Shown here: one piece after another, positions 8,509 through 16,341 of the stretch
Position numbering within the stretch: the stretch's first letter is position 1
How the letters are laid out: every line of letters begins with the position of its first letter
Source: Pseudomonadota bacterium
Lineage (GTDB): Bacteria > Pseudomonadota > Gammaproteobacteria > Ga0077536
DNA length: 64,000 nt
Direction: 5' to 3'
Assembly (NCBI GenBank): GCA_016719885.1
Contig: JADJYF010000014.1
Location: 105,001 to 169,000, forward strand
Program-made: the position numbers and the translations under genes
The notes under the pieces: generated by a model
What the model saw: only the letters and a program-made list of their open reading frames with translations
The model's database searches: none
Told to the model about the DNA's origin: nothing

Positions 8509-8937
8509 ATGTACGCGTGGGTCAAGGCCTTTCATGTGATTTTCATGGTGACCTGGTTCGCCGGCTTGTTCTACCTGCCGCGCCTGTATGTCTATCACGC
8601 CATGACCGAGGACGCGCCCGGCATTGCCCGCTTCAAGATCATGGAACGCAAGCTGTACCGTGGCATCATGACCCCCGGCGGGCTGCTGACCCTGGTGTCG
8701 GGTGTATGGCTGGTGTGGCTGCGCGGCGCCGACTGGTTCTCGCACGCCGGCTGGCTGCATCTGAAGCTGGCGCTGGTGATTGCGCTGGTCGCTTACCACC
8801 TGTACCTCGGGCGTGTGCTGCGGCGCTTCGCGAGTGACGACAATCGGCACGGCCATGTGTACTACCGTTGGCTCAACGAAGCGCCGGTGCTGGTGCTGGT
8901 GGGCGCGGTGGTACTGGTCATCCTGCAGCCGTTCTGA
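8509..8937 (+). CDS. hemJ: protoporphyrinogen IX oxidase HemJ
   Basis: Membrane enzyme of 142 residues that oxidises protoporphyrinogen IX to protoporphyrin IX, the penultimate step of heme synthesis. The hallmarks are the N-terminal KAFHVIFMVTWFAGLFYLPR with its conserved His, and several hydrophobic segments giving about four membrane helices. It is followed after two bases by thiD, so hemJ-thiD-thiE-hemL probably form one plus-strand transcript. The 273-base gap before it, divergent from the coiled-coil gene, shows no recognisable site. Confidence 0.95.
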   Translation: MYAWVKAFHVIFMVTWFAGLFYLPRLYVYHAMTEDAPGIARFKIMERKLYRGIMTPGGLLTLVSGVWLVWLRGADWFSHAGWLHLKLALVIALVAYHLYLGRVLRRFASDDNRHGHVYYRWLNEAPVLVLVGAVVLVILQPF

Positions 8938-8939
8938 CC

Positions 8940-9741
8940 ATGGACAGCCCATCAGCGACAAATCCTCCGGCCATCGTGCTGTGCATCGGTGGCCATGACC
9001 CCAGCACGGCCGGCATTCAGGCCGATATTGAGACCGCGGCGGCGTTCGACTGCCTGGCCCTGACCGTGGTCAGCGCCTGGACCACGCAGAACACCTCGAA
9101 GGTGCAGCGCGTGGCAGCCGCCGACGCCGACGACCTCATTGCCCAGATCGAGCTGCTGCTGCAGGATTTCCCGGTGCGAGCCTGCAAACTCGGCCTGTTG
9201 CCGACCGCCGAACTGTGCGAAGCGCTGGCGCTATTGTTGGCGCGGCGCCTGCCCGGCCTTCCGCTGGTCATCGACCCCCTGCTGCGCGCCGGTTCGGGCG
9301 GCATGCTGGTCCAGTCACGCATGGAAGAAAGCTTCCTGCGCCACCTGCTGCCGCGCGCCACGGTGCTGACGCCGAATCGCCAGGAAGTGCTCCATTTCGG
9401 CGCCAGCGAAGTGCTGGGCAGCGCCGTCCGGCGGCTGCTAGAGGGCGGCTGTGCGCACGTGCTCGTCACCGACGCCTTGGGCGCCGGCCACGACATCGTC
9501 AACCAGCTTCACAGCCAAGACGGCACGGTCGAAAGATTTCGCCATGGCACGTTTCGACGGCGACTACCACGGCACCGGTTGCACCTTGGCCACCGCGATT
9601 GCGTGTGGCCTTGCCCAGGGCCGGTCGGTGCGCCAGGCCGTTGACGAAGGGCAACGGTTCGTCCACCGCGCGGTCGCCAACGCCTGGCGCCCCGGCAGTT
9701 GCCAGCACATCCCCCGACGCACACCGAGCCTGAGATCATGA
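8940..9741 (+). CDS. thiD: hydroxymethylpyrimidine/phosphomethylpyrimidine kinase, interrupted by a frameshift
   Basis: Makes HMP-pyrophosphate for thiamine synthesis; ribokinase-fold cytoplasmic enzyme. The ATG at 8940 lies two bases after the hemJ stop. Motifs are GGHDPSTAGIQAD near the N-terminus, VIDPLLRAGSGG and LTPNRQE in the middle. The catalytic DYHGTGCTLATAIA block appears only after changing frame. At 9531-9540 the sequence gaaagattt has one A too many; removing it joins DGTVE to DFAMARFDGDYHGTGC and yields about 266 residues. The corrected stop overlaps the thiE ATG (ATGA), as in the normal operon. The first motif reads DPSTAG rather than the usual DPSGGAG, so it is one residue short. 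Confidence 0.86.
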
Positions 9742-10382
9742 CACTGACCCTGCCCCGCCGCGGCCTGTATGCCTTGACTCCCGACCATCCGGGCGACACT
9801 TCCATGCTCGTCAAGCGGGTACTCGACGCCATCGCCGGCGGCGTGACGCTGGTGCAGTACCGCGACAAGACGGCCTCGCACGCGGAGCGCCGGGCGCGGG
9901 CCGCCGCGCTGGTGGCCGCCTGTCATCAGCGCAAGGTACCGCTCATCGTCAACGATACCGTGGAACTCGCGGTCGAGGTCGGCGCGGCCGGCGTCCATCT
10001 CGGGCGCGACGACGGCGACTTGTCGGCGGCGCGTGACGCGCTCGGTGCATCGCGCATCATCGGCGTGTCTTGCTACGACTCCCTGGACCTGGCGCGCGCC
10101 GCCGCGGCAGCCGGCGCGGACTATGTCGCATTCGGCAGTTGCTACCCGTCGACCACCAAGCCCCACGCGGTGCGTTGCCCCTTGTCGGTGTTACGCCAGG
10201 CGGCCGACGAATTGCCGGTCCCCATCGTTGCGATAGGCGGCATTAGCGCCGAGAATGCCCGCCCATTGGTGAGCGCCGGCGCCAGCCTGCTGGCCGTGAT
10301 CGGCGCGCTATTCGACGCGCCCGACGTGACGGCCGCGGCTCGCGCTTTCGCGCCCGCCTTCTCGCCCGACCTCAAGCCCTGA
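9738..10382 (+). CDS. thiE: thiamine-phosphate synthase
   Basis: Joins HMP-pyrophosphate and thiazole phosphate to give thiamine monophosphate. The protein has 214 residues and a TIM-barrel sequence: VQYRDKTAS (pyrophosphate and Mg site), NDTVELAVEVGAAGVHLG, and GSCYPSTTKPHA. The start is the ATG overlapping the corrected thiD stop; a longer in-frame extension upstream would lie inside thiD. The order thiD-thiE-hemL is also found in pseudomonads. Confidence 0.96.
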   Translation: MTLTLPRRGLYALTPDHPGDTSMLVKRVLDAIAGGVTLVQYRDKTASHAERRARAAALVAACHQRKVPLIVNDTVELAVEVGAAGVHLGRDDGDLSAARDALGASRIIGVSCYDSLDLARAAAAAGADYVAFGSCYPSTTKPHAVRCPLSVLRQAADELPVPIVAIGGISAENARPLVSAGASLLAVIGALFDAPDVTAAARAFAPAFSPDLKP

Positions 10383-10397
10383 CATTCGGAACTCTTC

Positions 10398-11681
10398 ATG
10401 ACCACACGTTCTCAAGCATGGTTCGCCCAAGCCCGGAAAGTGCTGCCGGGCGGCGTCAATTCACCGGTGCGTGCCTTCAATGGCGTAGGCGGGACGCCAC
10501 TGTATTTCACCAGCGGTGAAGGCGCCTGGCTGACCGACGCCGACGGCAAGCGCTACGTCGATTACATTGGCAGTTGGGGCCCCGCGATCGTCGGTCACGC
10601 CCACCCGCAGGTGCTGGCCGCGGTCGCAGCGCAACTGGCCAAGGGCCTTGGCTTCGGCGCCCCCAACGAACTCGAAACCACGCTCGCCGAGCGCATAATC
10701 GCCCTCATTCCGAGCGCCGAAAAAGTACGCATGGTCAGTTCCGGCACCGAGGCTGCCATGACCGCCATTCGCCTCGCGCGAGGCATTACCGGTCGCGACC
10801 GTATCGTCAAGTTCGAAGGCTGCTACCACGGCCACGCTGATTCCTTGCTGGTGAAGGCGGGCTCCGGCGCCTTGACGTTGGGCGTACCGACCTCACCCGG
10901 CGTGCCCGCCGCGCTGGCGGAACTCACCACCACGTTGACCTACAACGACAGCGCGGAAGTCGAGCGCGCCTTCGCGCAATTCGGCGACAGCATCGCCGCC
11001 GTGATAGTCGAGCCGGTGGCCGGCAACATGAATTGCATTCCGCCGGCGCCGGGCTTCCTGGAAACGCTGCGCAAGGTCACGGCGCGTCACGGCACGATTC
11101 TCATCTTCGATGAAGTGATGACGGGTTTTCGCGTGCATGCCGGCGGCGCGCAGGTGCTCTACAACATCACGCCGGATCTCACCACGCTGGGCAAGGTCAT
11201 CGGCGGCGGTCTGCCGGTGGGCGCGGTGGCGGGCCCCGCCGTCAACATGGACAAGCTCGCGCCGCTGGGGCCGGTCTACCAGGCCGGCACCCTGTCGGGA
11301 AATCCCTTGGCCATGGCCTGCGGCCTGGCGACCTTGGATCTCATCAGCCAGCCGGGTTTCCATACGCGCCTTGCCGCACAGACCCGCAAGCTGTGCGAAG
11401 GCATCGAAGCACGCGCCAGGGCCGCCGGCATTCCGCTGGTGACCAACCACGTGTGTGGCATGTTCGGACTGTTCTTCAGCGAGCATCCGGTCGACAGTTT
11501 CGCGCGGGTGATGGCGTGTGACGTCGAGCGTTTCAAACGCTTCTTCCACGCCATGCTCGAGCAGGGTGTCAACCTGGCGCCATCGGCCTTCGAAGCCGGT
11601 TTCGTTTCCTCGGCGCATGGAGATGCGGAAATCGCCCACACGCTGGACGCGGTGAGCGCGGCGCTGGCGACATGCGGCTAG
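10398..11681 (+). CDS. hemL: glutamate-1-semialdehyde 2,1-aminomutase
   Basis: PLP enzyme that converts glutamate-1-semialdehyde to 5-aminolevulinate in the C5 route to heme. It has 427 residues, the full family length. The start MTTRSQAWFAQARKVLPGG and PVRAF are typical. The PLP lysine lies in TTLGKVIGGGLPVGA, and IFDEVMTGFR and GTLSGNPLAMA are conserved. It follows thiE after 15 bases. Together with hemJ it makes this a mixed thiamine and heme operon. Confidence 0.98.
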   Translation: MTTRSQAWFAQARKVLPGGVNSPVRAFNGVGGTPLYFTSGEGAWLTDADGKRYVDYIGSWGPAIVGHAHPQVLAAVAAQLAKGLGFGAPNELETTLAERIIALIPSAEKVRMVSSGTEAAMTAIRLARGITGRDRIVKFEGCYHGHADSLLVKAGSGALTLGVPTSPGVPAALAELTTTLTYNDSAEVERAFAQFGDSIAAVIVEPVAGNMNCIPPAPGFLETLRKVTARHGTILIFDEVMTGFRVHAGGAQVLYNITPDLTTLGKVIGGGLPVGAVAGPAVNMDKLAPLGPVYQAGTLSGNPLAMACGLATLDLISQPGFHTRLAAQTRKLCEGIEARARAAGIPLVTNHVCGMFGLFFSEHPVDSFARVMACDVERFKRFFHAMLEQGVNLAPSAFEAGFVSSAHGDAEIAHTLDAVSAALATCG

Positions 11682-11738
11682 TTGCGCGCGGCTGAATGCG
11701 CGCCTCGCCGACGCAAGGCGCGGCGCGGCCGCGAGCAA

Positions 11739-12302
11739 TCAGAGCTGGTCGGCGGTGAACAGTCCGACGCGCAGGTTGGAACCGGTGTAGATCAACTTGC
11801 CGTCGACCTCCATGGTCGCATCGGCGATGCCCATCACCAGGCCGCGCGCGATGATGCGGCGAATATCGACGGTGTAACGCACCAGCTTCTTGTCGGGCGT
11901 GACCTGACCGGTGAACTGGATGTCGGCGCCACCGAGTGCGCGCCCGCGTCCCAGTCCGCCTTTCCACGCCAGGAAAAATCCTACCAGTTGCCACATTGCG
12001 TCGAGGCCGAGACAGCCCGGCATGACCGGGTCATTGTCGAAGTGACATTGGAAGAACCAGAGATCCGGACGGATATCGAGCTCGGCGGTCATCAGGCCAC
12101 GCTCGTACTTGCCGCTGGTGTCGTCGATGTGCGTGATGCGATCGAACATCAACATCGGCGGTGACGGCAACTGCGCATTGCCAGCGCCGAACAACTGGCC
12201 GTGGCTGCAGCCGATCAATTCGTCGTAGCTGTAGCTCGATTGCTGGCGGCCGCTGACGATGATGGGCGCGTCGGCGTTGATGGGAGCGCTGGATTTGGCC
12301 AT
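11739..12302 (-). CDS. fabA: 3-hydroxydecanoyl-ACP dehydratase/isomerase
   Basis: Bifunctional enzyme that introduces the cis double bond for unsaturated fatty acids. It is 187 residues from the ATG at 12302, slightly longer at the N-terminus than E. coli FabA. The active-site block CHFDNDPVMPGCLGLDAMW holds the catalytic His, and the later Asp is in GLDAMWQL. The partner fabB, often adjacent, is not in the window. The phoQ-like gene ends 77 bases upstream on the same strand; hemL is convergent on the other side. Confidence 0.96.
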   Translation of the reverse strand: MAKSSAPINADAPIIVSGRQQSSYSYDELIGCSHGQLFGAGNAQLPSPPMLMFDRITHIDDTSGKYERGLMTAELDIRPDLWFFQCHFDNDPVMPGCLGLDAMWQLVGFFLAWKGGLGRGRALGGADIQFTGQVTPDKKLVRYTVDIRRIIARGLVMGIADATMEVDGKLIYTGSNLRVGLFTADQL

Positions 12303-12379
12303 AAAACTCGAGTGCGAAGGGAAGGCGGCAGTATAGCCAATGCCCACGCCCCTCGCGAGAGCGTCAGCGGCGTCTGCCT

Positions 12380-13738
12380 TTAGCCGAATTCGATTTCGAC
12401 GTGCGCGTGCGTGCCGGCGGCAGAGGATTCGAAGGACAGTCTGCCGTTGTAGATGTCCTCGACCATATCGCGCACGATGGCCAGCCCGATGCCATGCCCC
12501 TCGACCGATTGATCAAGGCGCGTGCCGCGCTCGACCAGCAGCTCGAGCTGGTTCTCCGCGATGCCCGGACCGTCGTCGACGATTTCGAGTTCCAGGCGCG
12601 GCGCACCATTGGCGGACTTGCCACGTGTCGCCTTGACCACCACCCGCGTGCGGGCCCACTTGCAGGCGTTGTCCGCGAGGTTGCCGATGATTTCCATGAG
12701 GTCACCCTCGTCGCCGAAAAACACGGCCTGGGAATCGAGTTCCGCCACCAGTTCCAGGTTGCGATGGGCATGTACCTTGCGCAGCGTATCGAGCAGGCGC
12801 AGGGCCACCGGTTCCACCATCAAGGGCGGCGCCAGCAGCGAACGTCCGGCGGCCGCCGCGCGATGCAGATGGTATTCGACCGTGCGATCGATGCGGCCCA
12901 GCTGTTCGCTCGCCACCTCGCGCGCGATCTCCTGGTGCTCGGCCGAGAATTCGTTGCGCAGGACCGCCAACGGCGTCTTGATGGAATGCGCGAGATCGCC
13001 CAGCGCGTTGCGGTAGCGTCGCAGGCTCTCGCGATTGTGTCTGAGCAGTCGATTGAGATTGCGCGTCAGCGACTGCAATTCCTTGGGGTAGGTGCCCGTG
13101 ATCGCTTCGCGGCTGCCGGCCTCGATTTCGCGCACTTCGTCATCCACGCTGCGCAGCGGCCGCAGGCCCCAGTTGAGATTCAAGGTTTGCACCACCAGCA
13201 GGCCGACGCTCAGGCCCGCGAACCACATCCACAGGCTGCGACGAAAGCGCGTGACGGTGCTCAGGTAGAGGTTTTCGTTCTCGCAGGCCTGGATCACGAA
13301 CTGTCGCGCCTTACGTTTGCCCGCGCCTTCCCACAGGATGGCGTAGCCCAGCGAGAACAAGCCTTCATTGGCCGAGGTGGTGGTGCGCTCGAGTCGCCAG
13401 GTGCCGGTCTGTATGCGGCGCGGCAGGGGCAAACTCAAGCCGAGCAGGGAGCGACTCTGCCAACGGGTCTTGCCGTTATCGGAAAGGATGCGCACGTAGT
13501 TGCCGGAGCCGGGCATGGACAGCGTCGAGTCCGGCAATTCGCCGACCAGCGGCCGCGTCGACGGCGCGTCGAAATCGGCCGCGCCTATCAGCATGTAGAT
13601 GCGGCCGCGCAAGCGATCTTCCACCGCATTCAGCGCGCTCTCGCGAAACGCCCGGTCCAGCAGCACACTGGCGCAGCCCAGGGCCGTCACCAGTACGACA
13701 CTGGCGCTCAACAAGACCCGCGTGCGCAGTGAGGTCAT
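12380..13738 (-). CDS. PhoQ-like sensor histidine kinase
   Basis: Inner-membrane sensor of 452 residues: helix 1 at about residues 8-27, a periplasmic domain to about 165, helix 2 around LWMWFAGLSVGLLVVQTL, a HAMP segment (NWGLRPLRSVDDEVREIE), the DHp helix with phospho-accepting His in LAHSIKTPLAVLRNE, and an ATPase domain with N-box GNLADNACKWA, DDGPGI and GHGIGLAIV. The HSIKTPL form of the H-box resembles PhoQ (HSLKTPL) more than generic HELRTP kinases. It follows its regulator by 24 bases. The signal is unknown; Mg2+ or cationic peptides would be guesses from the family. Confidence 0.93.
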   Translation of the reverse strand: MTSLRTRVLLSASVVLVTALGCASVLLDRAFRESALNAVEDRLRGRIYMLIGAADFDAPSTRPLVGELPDSTLSMPGSGNYVRILSDNGKTRWQSRSLLGLSLPLPRRIQTGTWRLERTTTSANEGLFSLGYAILWEGAGKRKARQFVIQACENENLYLSTVTRFRRSLWMWFAGLSVGLLVVQTLNLNWGLRPLRSVDDEVREIEAGSREAITGTYPKELQSLTRNLNRLLRHNRESLRRYRNALGDLAHSIKTPLAVLRNEFSAEHQEIAREVASEQLGRIDRTVEYHLHRAAAAGRSLLAPPLMVEPVALRLLDTLRKVHAHRNLELVAELDSQAVFFGDEGDLMEIIGNLADNACKWARTRVVVKATRGKSANGAPRLELEIVDDGPGIAENQLELLVERGTRLDQSVEGHGIGLAIVRDMVEDIYNGRLSFESSAAGTHAHVEIEFG

Positions 13739-13762
13739 CGCGGTGTCACGAGAAAGGAAACG

Positions 13763-14452
13763 TCAGGCGTCGACGTCGCGCTTGCCGAGGCGCAGACGAT
13801 AGCCCTGTCCGCGAATGGTCTCGATGGGATTCAGCACGCGGTCGGGATCGATCTTCTTGCGCAAGCGGCCGATGATGACTTCCAGCACATTGCTGTCGCG
13901 CTCGGAATCATCTTCGTACAGATGCTCGGTCAGTTCCGACTTGGAGATGACGTCGTCGGTGCGCAGCATCAGGAATTCGAGCACCTTGAATTCGAGCGCG
14001 GTCAGTTCGAGTTCGCGCTCATCGACGCTGACTCGCTTGGTGCCGAGGTCCATGACCAATGGCCCGACCTCGATGCGCGACTGGCTCCAGCCCGCCGCCC
14101 GACGCAGCAGCGCGCGCAAGCGTGCCAGCAATTCCTCGTGGTAGAAAGGCTTGACCAGGTAGTCGTCGGCGCCGAGTTCGAGACCGGCGACCTTGTCCTC
14201 CCAGCGACCGCGTGCGGTCAGGATCAGGACGGGGAACTTGCGCTTGTGCTTGCGCCAGGATTCGATGATGGACGAACCCGGCAGATCCGGCAGCCCGAGG
14301 TCGACGATCGCCGCATCGATGGGATATTCGAGTCCGAAGAACTCGCCCTCGCGACCGGAACCGGTCTCATCGACGGCGTAACCCTCGCGCCGCAGGCGCT
14401 CGACCAGTTGGGCCCGCAGAGTTTCTTCGTCTTCAATGACCAGTATGCGCAT
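13763..14452 (-). CDS. PhoP-like OmpR-family response regulator
   Basis: Cytoplasmic DNA-binding regulator of 229 residues. The receiver domain has the acidic pair ED at residues 7-8, phospho-acceptor Asp51 in AAIVDLGLPDLPG and a conserved Lys in DDYLVKPFYHEE. The C-terminal winged helix ends with GRLRKKIDP and IETIRGQGYRL. Its ATG shares one base with the TGA of the PepSY gene upstream (TGATG), so the two are translationally coupled. A PhoP-box-like direct repeat precedes the operon, which suggests autoregulation. Confidence 0.94.
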   Translation of the reverse strand: MRILVIEDEETLRAQLVERLRREGYAVDETGSGREGEFFGLEYPIDAAIVDLGLPDLPGSSIIESWRKHKRKFPVLILTARGRWEDKVAGLELGADDYLVKPFYHEELLARLRALLRRAAGWSQSRIEVGPLVMDLGTKRVSVDERELELTALEFKVLEFLMLRTDDVISKSELTEHLYEDDSERDSNVLEVIIGRLRKKIDPDRVLNPIETIRGQGYRLRLGKRDVDA

Positions 14453-14745
14453 CAGCGTTCCATGAAGTCCGGTGCGGAAGTGGGGTTGGCTTCGACCTCG
14501 ACGACTTTGACACGACCGTCACCGAGCAACACCTTGACGACGTACATCGCCCGTTCGCCGAAGAAGCGCTTTTGCACGTCGAGCACCCGCCCGCCGGTCA
14601 TGCCCACCGCCTGGCGCGCGGCGGCGCCGGCATCCTCGACCACGTCGACCGAGTCGGCGTTCGAAGATTCGCTCTCGACGCCATGCGCAGCGCACGCCAA
14701 GGTCATCAGCGAGGCAATCACGAACGGGCGGAAAAATAACCGCAT
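14452..14745 (-). CDS. small periplasmic PepSY-domain protein
   Basis: Protein of 97 residues starting at the ATG at 14745. A signal peptide (MRLFFRPFVIASLMTLACA, cleavage near AHG) is followed by one PepSY-like unit (AVGMTGGRVLDVQKRFFG, then MYVVKVLLGDGRVKVVEVEA). PepSY domains are small periplasmic modules often found beside sensor kinases. Being first in the operon and coupled to the regulator, it may tune the PhoQ-like kinase; this is inference. A longer N-terminal extension is open upstream but would hide the signal peptide. Confidence 0.85.
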   Translation of the reverse strand: MRLFFRPFVIASLMTLACAAHGVESESSNADSVDVVEDAGAAARQAVGMTGGRVLDVQKRFFGERAMYVVKVLLGDGRVKVVEVEANPTSAPDFMER

Positions 14746-14833
14746 GCAGGAATGATAGCGCAGGGCCCTGGCGCGGGATACGCAGCCCCGCCCTCTTCTC
14801 TCGCCTTGTCGCGCCATGCCATGCATGGGCCGC

Positions 14834-14867
14834 AAGCTAGCGGCGCGGCAGTGAACAAGTCCTGAAC
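14834..14867 (-). promoter_or_regulatory. PhoP box and -10 element of the PepSY-phoP-phoQ operon
   Basis: On the minus strand GTTCAG, five bases, then GTTCAC (14867-14851) form a direct repeat with an 11-base period, the arrangement of PhoP boxes in enteric bacteria and pseudomonads. Eleven bases further on, TAGCTT (14839-14834) is placed where the -10 element of a PhoP-activated promoter is expected. The predicted transcript starts about 84 bases before the PepSY ATG. Confidence 0.6.
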
Positions 14868-14900
14868 TTTTCGCGTGCGTGTAAGTGAAAAGACGATGGC

Positions 14901-15731
14901 CTATGCGGACGGTCCGACGATGTCGCGGTCATGCTCCAGCGCTGGGATCATGCGTCGCACTTCCGCGACCCGCGCCGGGTCGACTTCAGCCACGATCACG
15001 CCTTCTTCATCTCCCCCGTCGGCCAGCACCGTTCCCCATGGGTCGACGATCAAGGAATGACCGTAGGTCGCGCGCCCCCACGGACGCGTGCCGCACTGAC
15101 CGGGCGCGAACACGTAGCAACCGGTCTCGATGGCGCGCGCCCGCACCAGCGTATGCCAATGGGCGGCGCCGGTCTTGGCGGTGAATGCCGCGGGGATACT
15201 CACGAAACTGGCGCCGTGCTGGGCGAGCCGTCGGTACAGGTGCGGAAAGCGTACGTCGTAGCAGATGGTGAGACCCAACCCGCCCCACGGCAGGGGCGCG
15301 ATTACCGCCTCACCACCGGCCGCGACGCCATTCGATTCCTTGTAGCTCTGGCCATCCTTGATGGCGACATCGAACAGGTGAATCTTGTTGTAGCTGGCGA
15401 CGAGCTCACCCTTTGGGTTGAGAACCAGGGAGCGGTTGTGGACCTTGCGTGCGTCGGCTTTGACCGGCATGGAGCCCAGCAACAGCCACAGGCCGAGTTC
15501 GCGTCCGAGTTCGCGCATGGCGGCCAGCGCCGGATGCGCATCAAGGTCATAGCCGTTGTCGTAATAACTGCCGTCGGCGGGCTCGAGATTACAGAAGAAC
15601 TCGGGAAGACAGACCAGCGCCGCGCCCTGGCTGTGACCCGCGCGCACCAGGCGCTCGACGGTAGCGAGGTTGGCCGCCATGTCATTGGTCGCGCAGTTCT
15701 GCACGCAAGCCACTTTGAATGCGTTGGTCAT
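14901..15731 (-). CDS. carbon-nitrogen hydrolase (Nit1-like, deaminated glutathione amidase type)
   Basis: Nitrilase-superfamily amidase of 276 residues. The catalytic Glu is in VCLPEFFCN, the Lys in LVASYNKIHLFD and the Cys in LTICYDVRFPHLYR. These contexts fit the Nit1/YbeM-like amidases that repair deaminated glutathione; omega-amidase is a less likely alternative. The start is the ATG at 15731 with GAGG eight bases upstream. rraA lies 62 bases upstream on the same strand. Confidence 0.92.
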   Translation of the reverse strand: MTNAFKVACVQNCATNDMAANLATVERLVRAGHSQGAALVCLPEFFCNLEPADGSYYDNGYDLDAHPALAAMRELGRELGLWLLLGSMPVKADARKVHNRSLVLNPKGELVASYNKIHLFDVAIKDGQSYKESNGVAAGGEAVIAPLPWGGLGLTICYDVRFPHLYRRLAQHGASFVSIPAAFTAKTGAAHWHTLVRARAIETGCYVFAPGQCGTRPWGRATYGHSLIVDPWGTVLADGGDEEGVIVAEVDPARVAEVRRMIPALEHDRDIVGPSA

Positions 15732-15793
15732 GACGGCATCCTCACGAAAATTCACGGCGTTTCCACTGGTGCGGATTCATTCGCACCTGCAGC

Positions 15794-16279
15794 TCAATGC
15801 AACTGCTTGTCCGCCAGCACTACGCCATCGATGTCGGCGTAAAGGTAGTCGCCCGGTGCGATCACCACTTCGGCAAAACGCAGCGTCACGTCACGCTCGC
15901 CTTCGCCTTTCTTGACGCTCTTGCGCGGATTGGTGGCAATGGCCTTCACGCCGATGGCAATACCGCCGATGGGCGCGGCATCGCGGATGCAACCGTAGAC
16001 CACGATACCGGCCCAGCCATTCTTGTGCCCGAGCGCCGCCAGGTTGTCGCCCACCAGTGCGCAACGCAGCGAGCCGCCGCCGTCGACCACCAGCACCCGG
16101 CCCTGTCCGGGTTCTTCGAGCGCGGCCCTGACAAGACTGTTGTCTTCGAACACCTTCAGCGTCACCACCGGCCCGGCGAACGTTTGCAAGCCGCCGAAGT
16201 CGCGAAAAATTGGCGCCAGGACTCGTAATTTCTCACCATGGGTGTCATAGAGATCCGCGGTGGCCGGTAAGGTCGACAT
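15794..16279 (-). CDS. rraA: ribonuclease E inhibitor RraA family protein
   Basis: Protein of 161 residues, the same length as E. coli RraA, which binds RNase E and dampens mRNA decay. The fold signature is VVDGGGSLRCALVGDNLAALG and GIVVYGCIRDA. Related sequences can act as HMG/CHA aldolases, but the length and the N-terminal TADLYDTHGEKLRVL fit RraA. A strong AAGGAGAA Shine-Dalgarno sequence precedes the ATG. Confidence 0.94.
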   Translation of the reverse strand: MSTLPATADLYDTHGEKLRVLAPIFRDFGGLQTFAGPVVTLKVFEDNSLVRAALEEPGQGRVLVVDGGGSLRCALVGDNLAALGHKNGWAGIVVYGCIRDAAPIGGIAIGVKAIATNPRKSVKKGEGERDVTLRFAEVVIAPGDYLYADIDGVVLADKQLH

Positions 16280-16341
16280 ACCTTCTCCTTCAAGCAGGTT
16301 TTACGATTCCGATCCGTCGCATCGTCGACGACGACGCGGGC

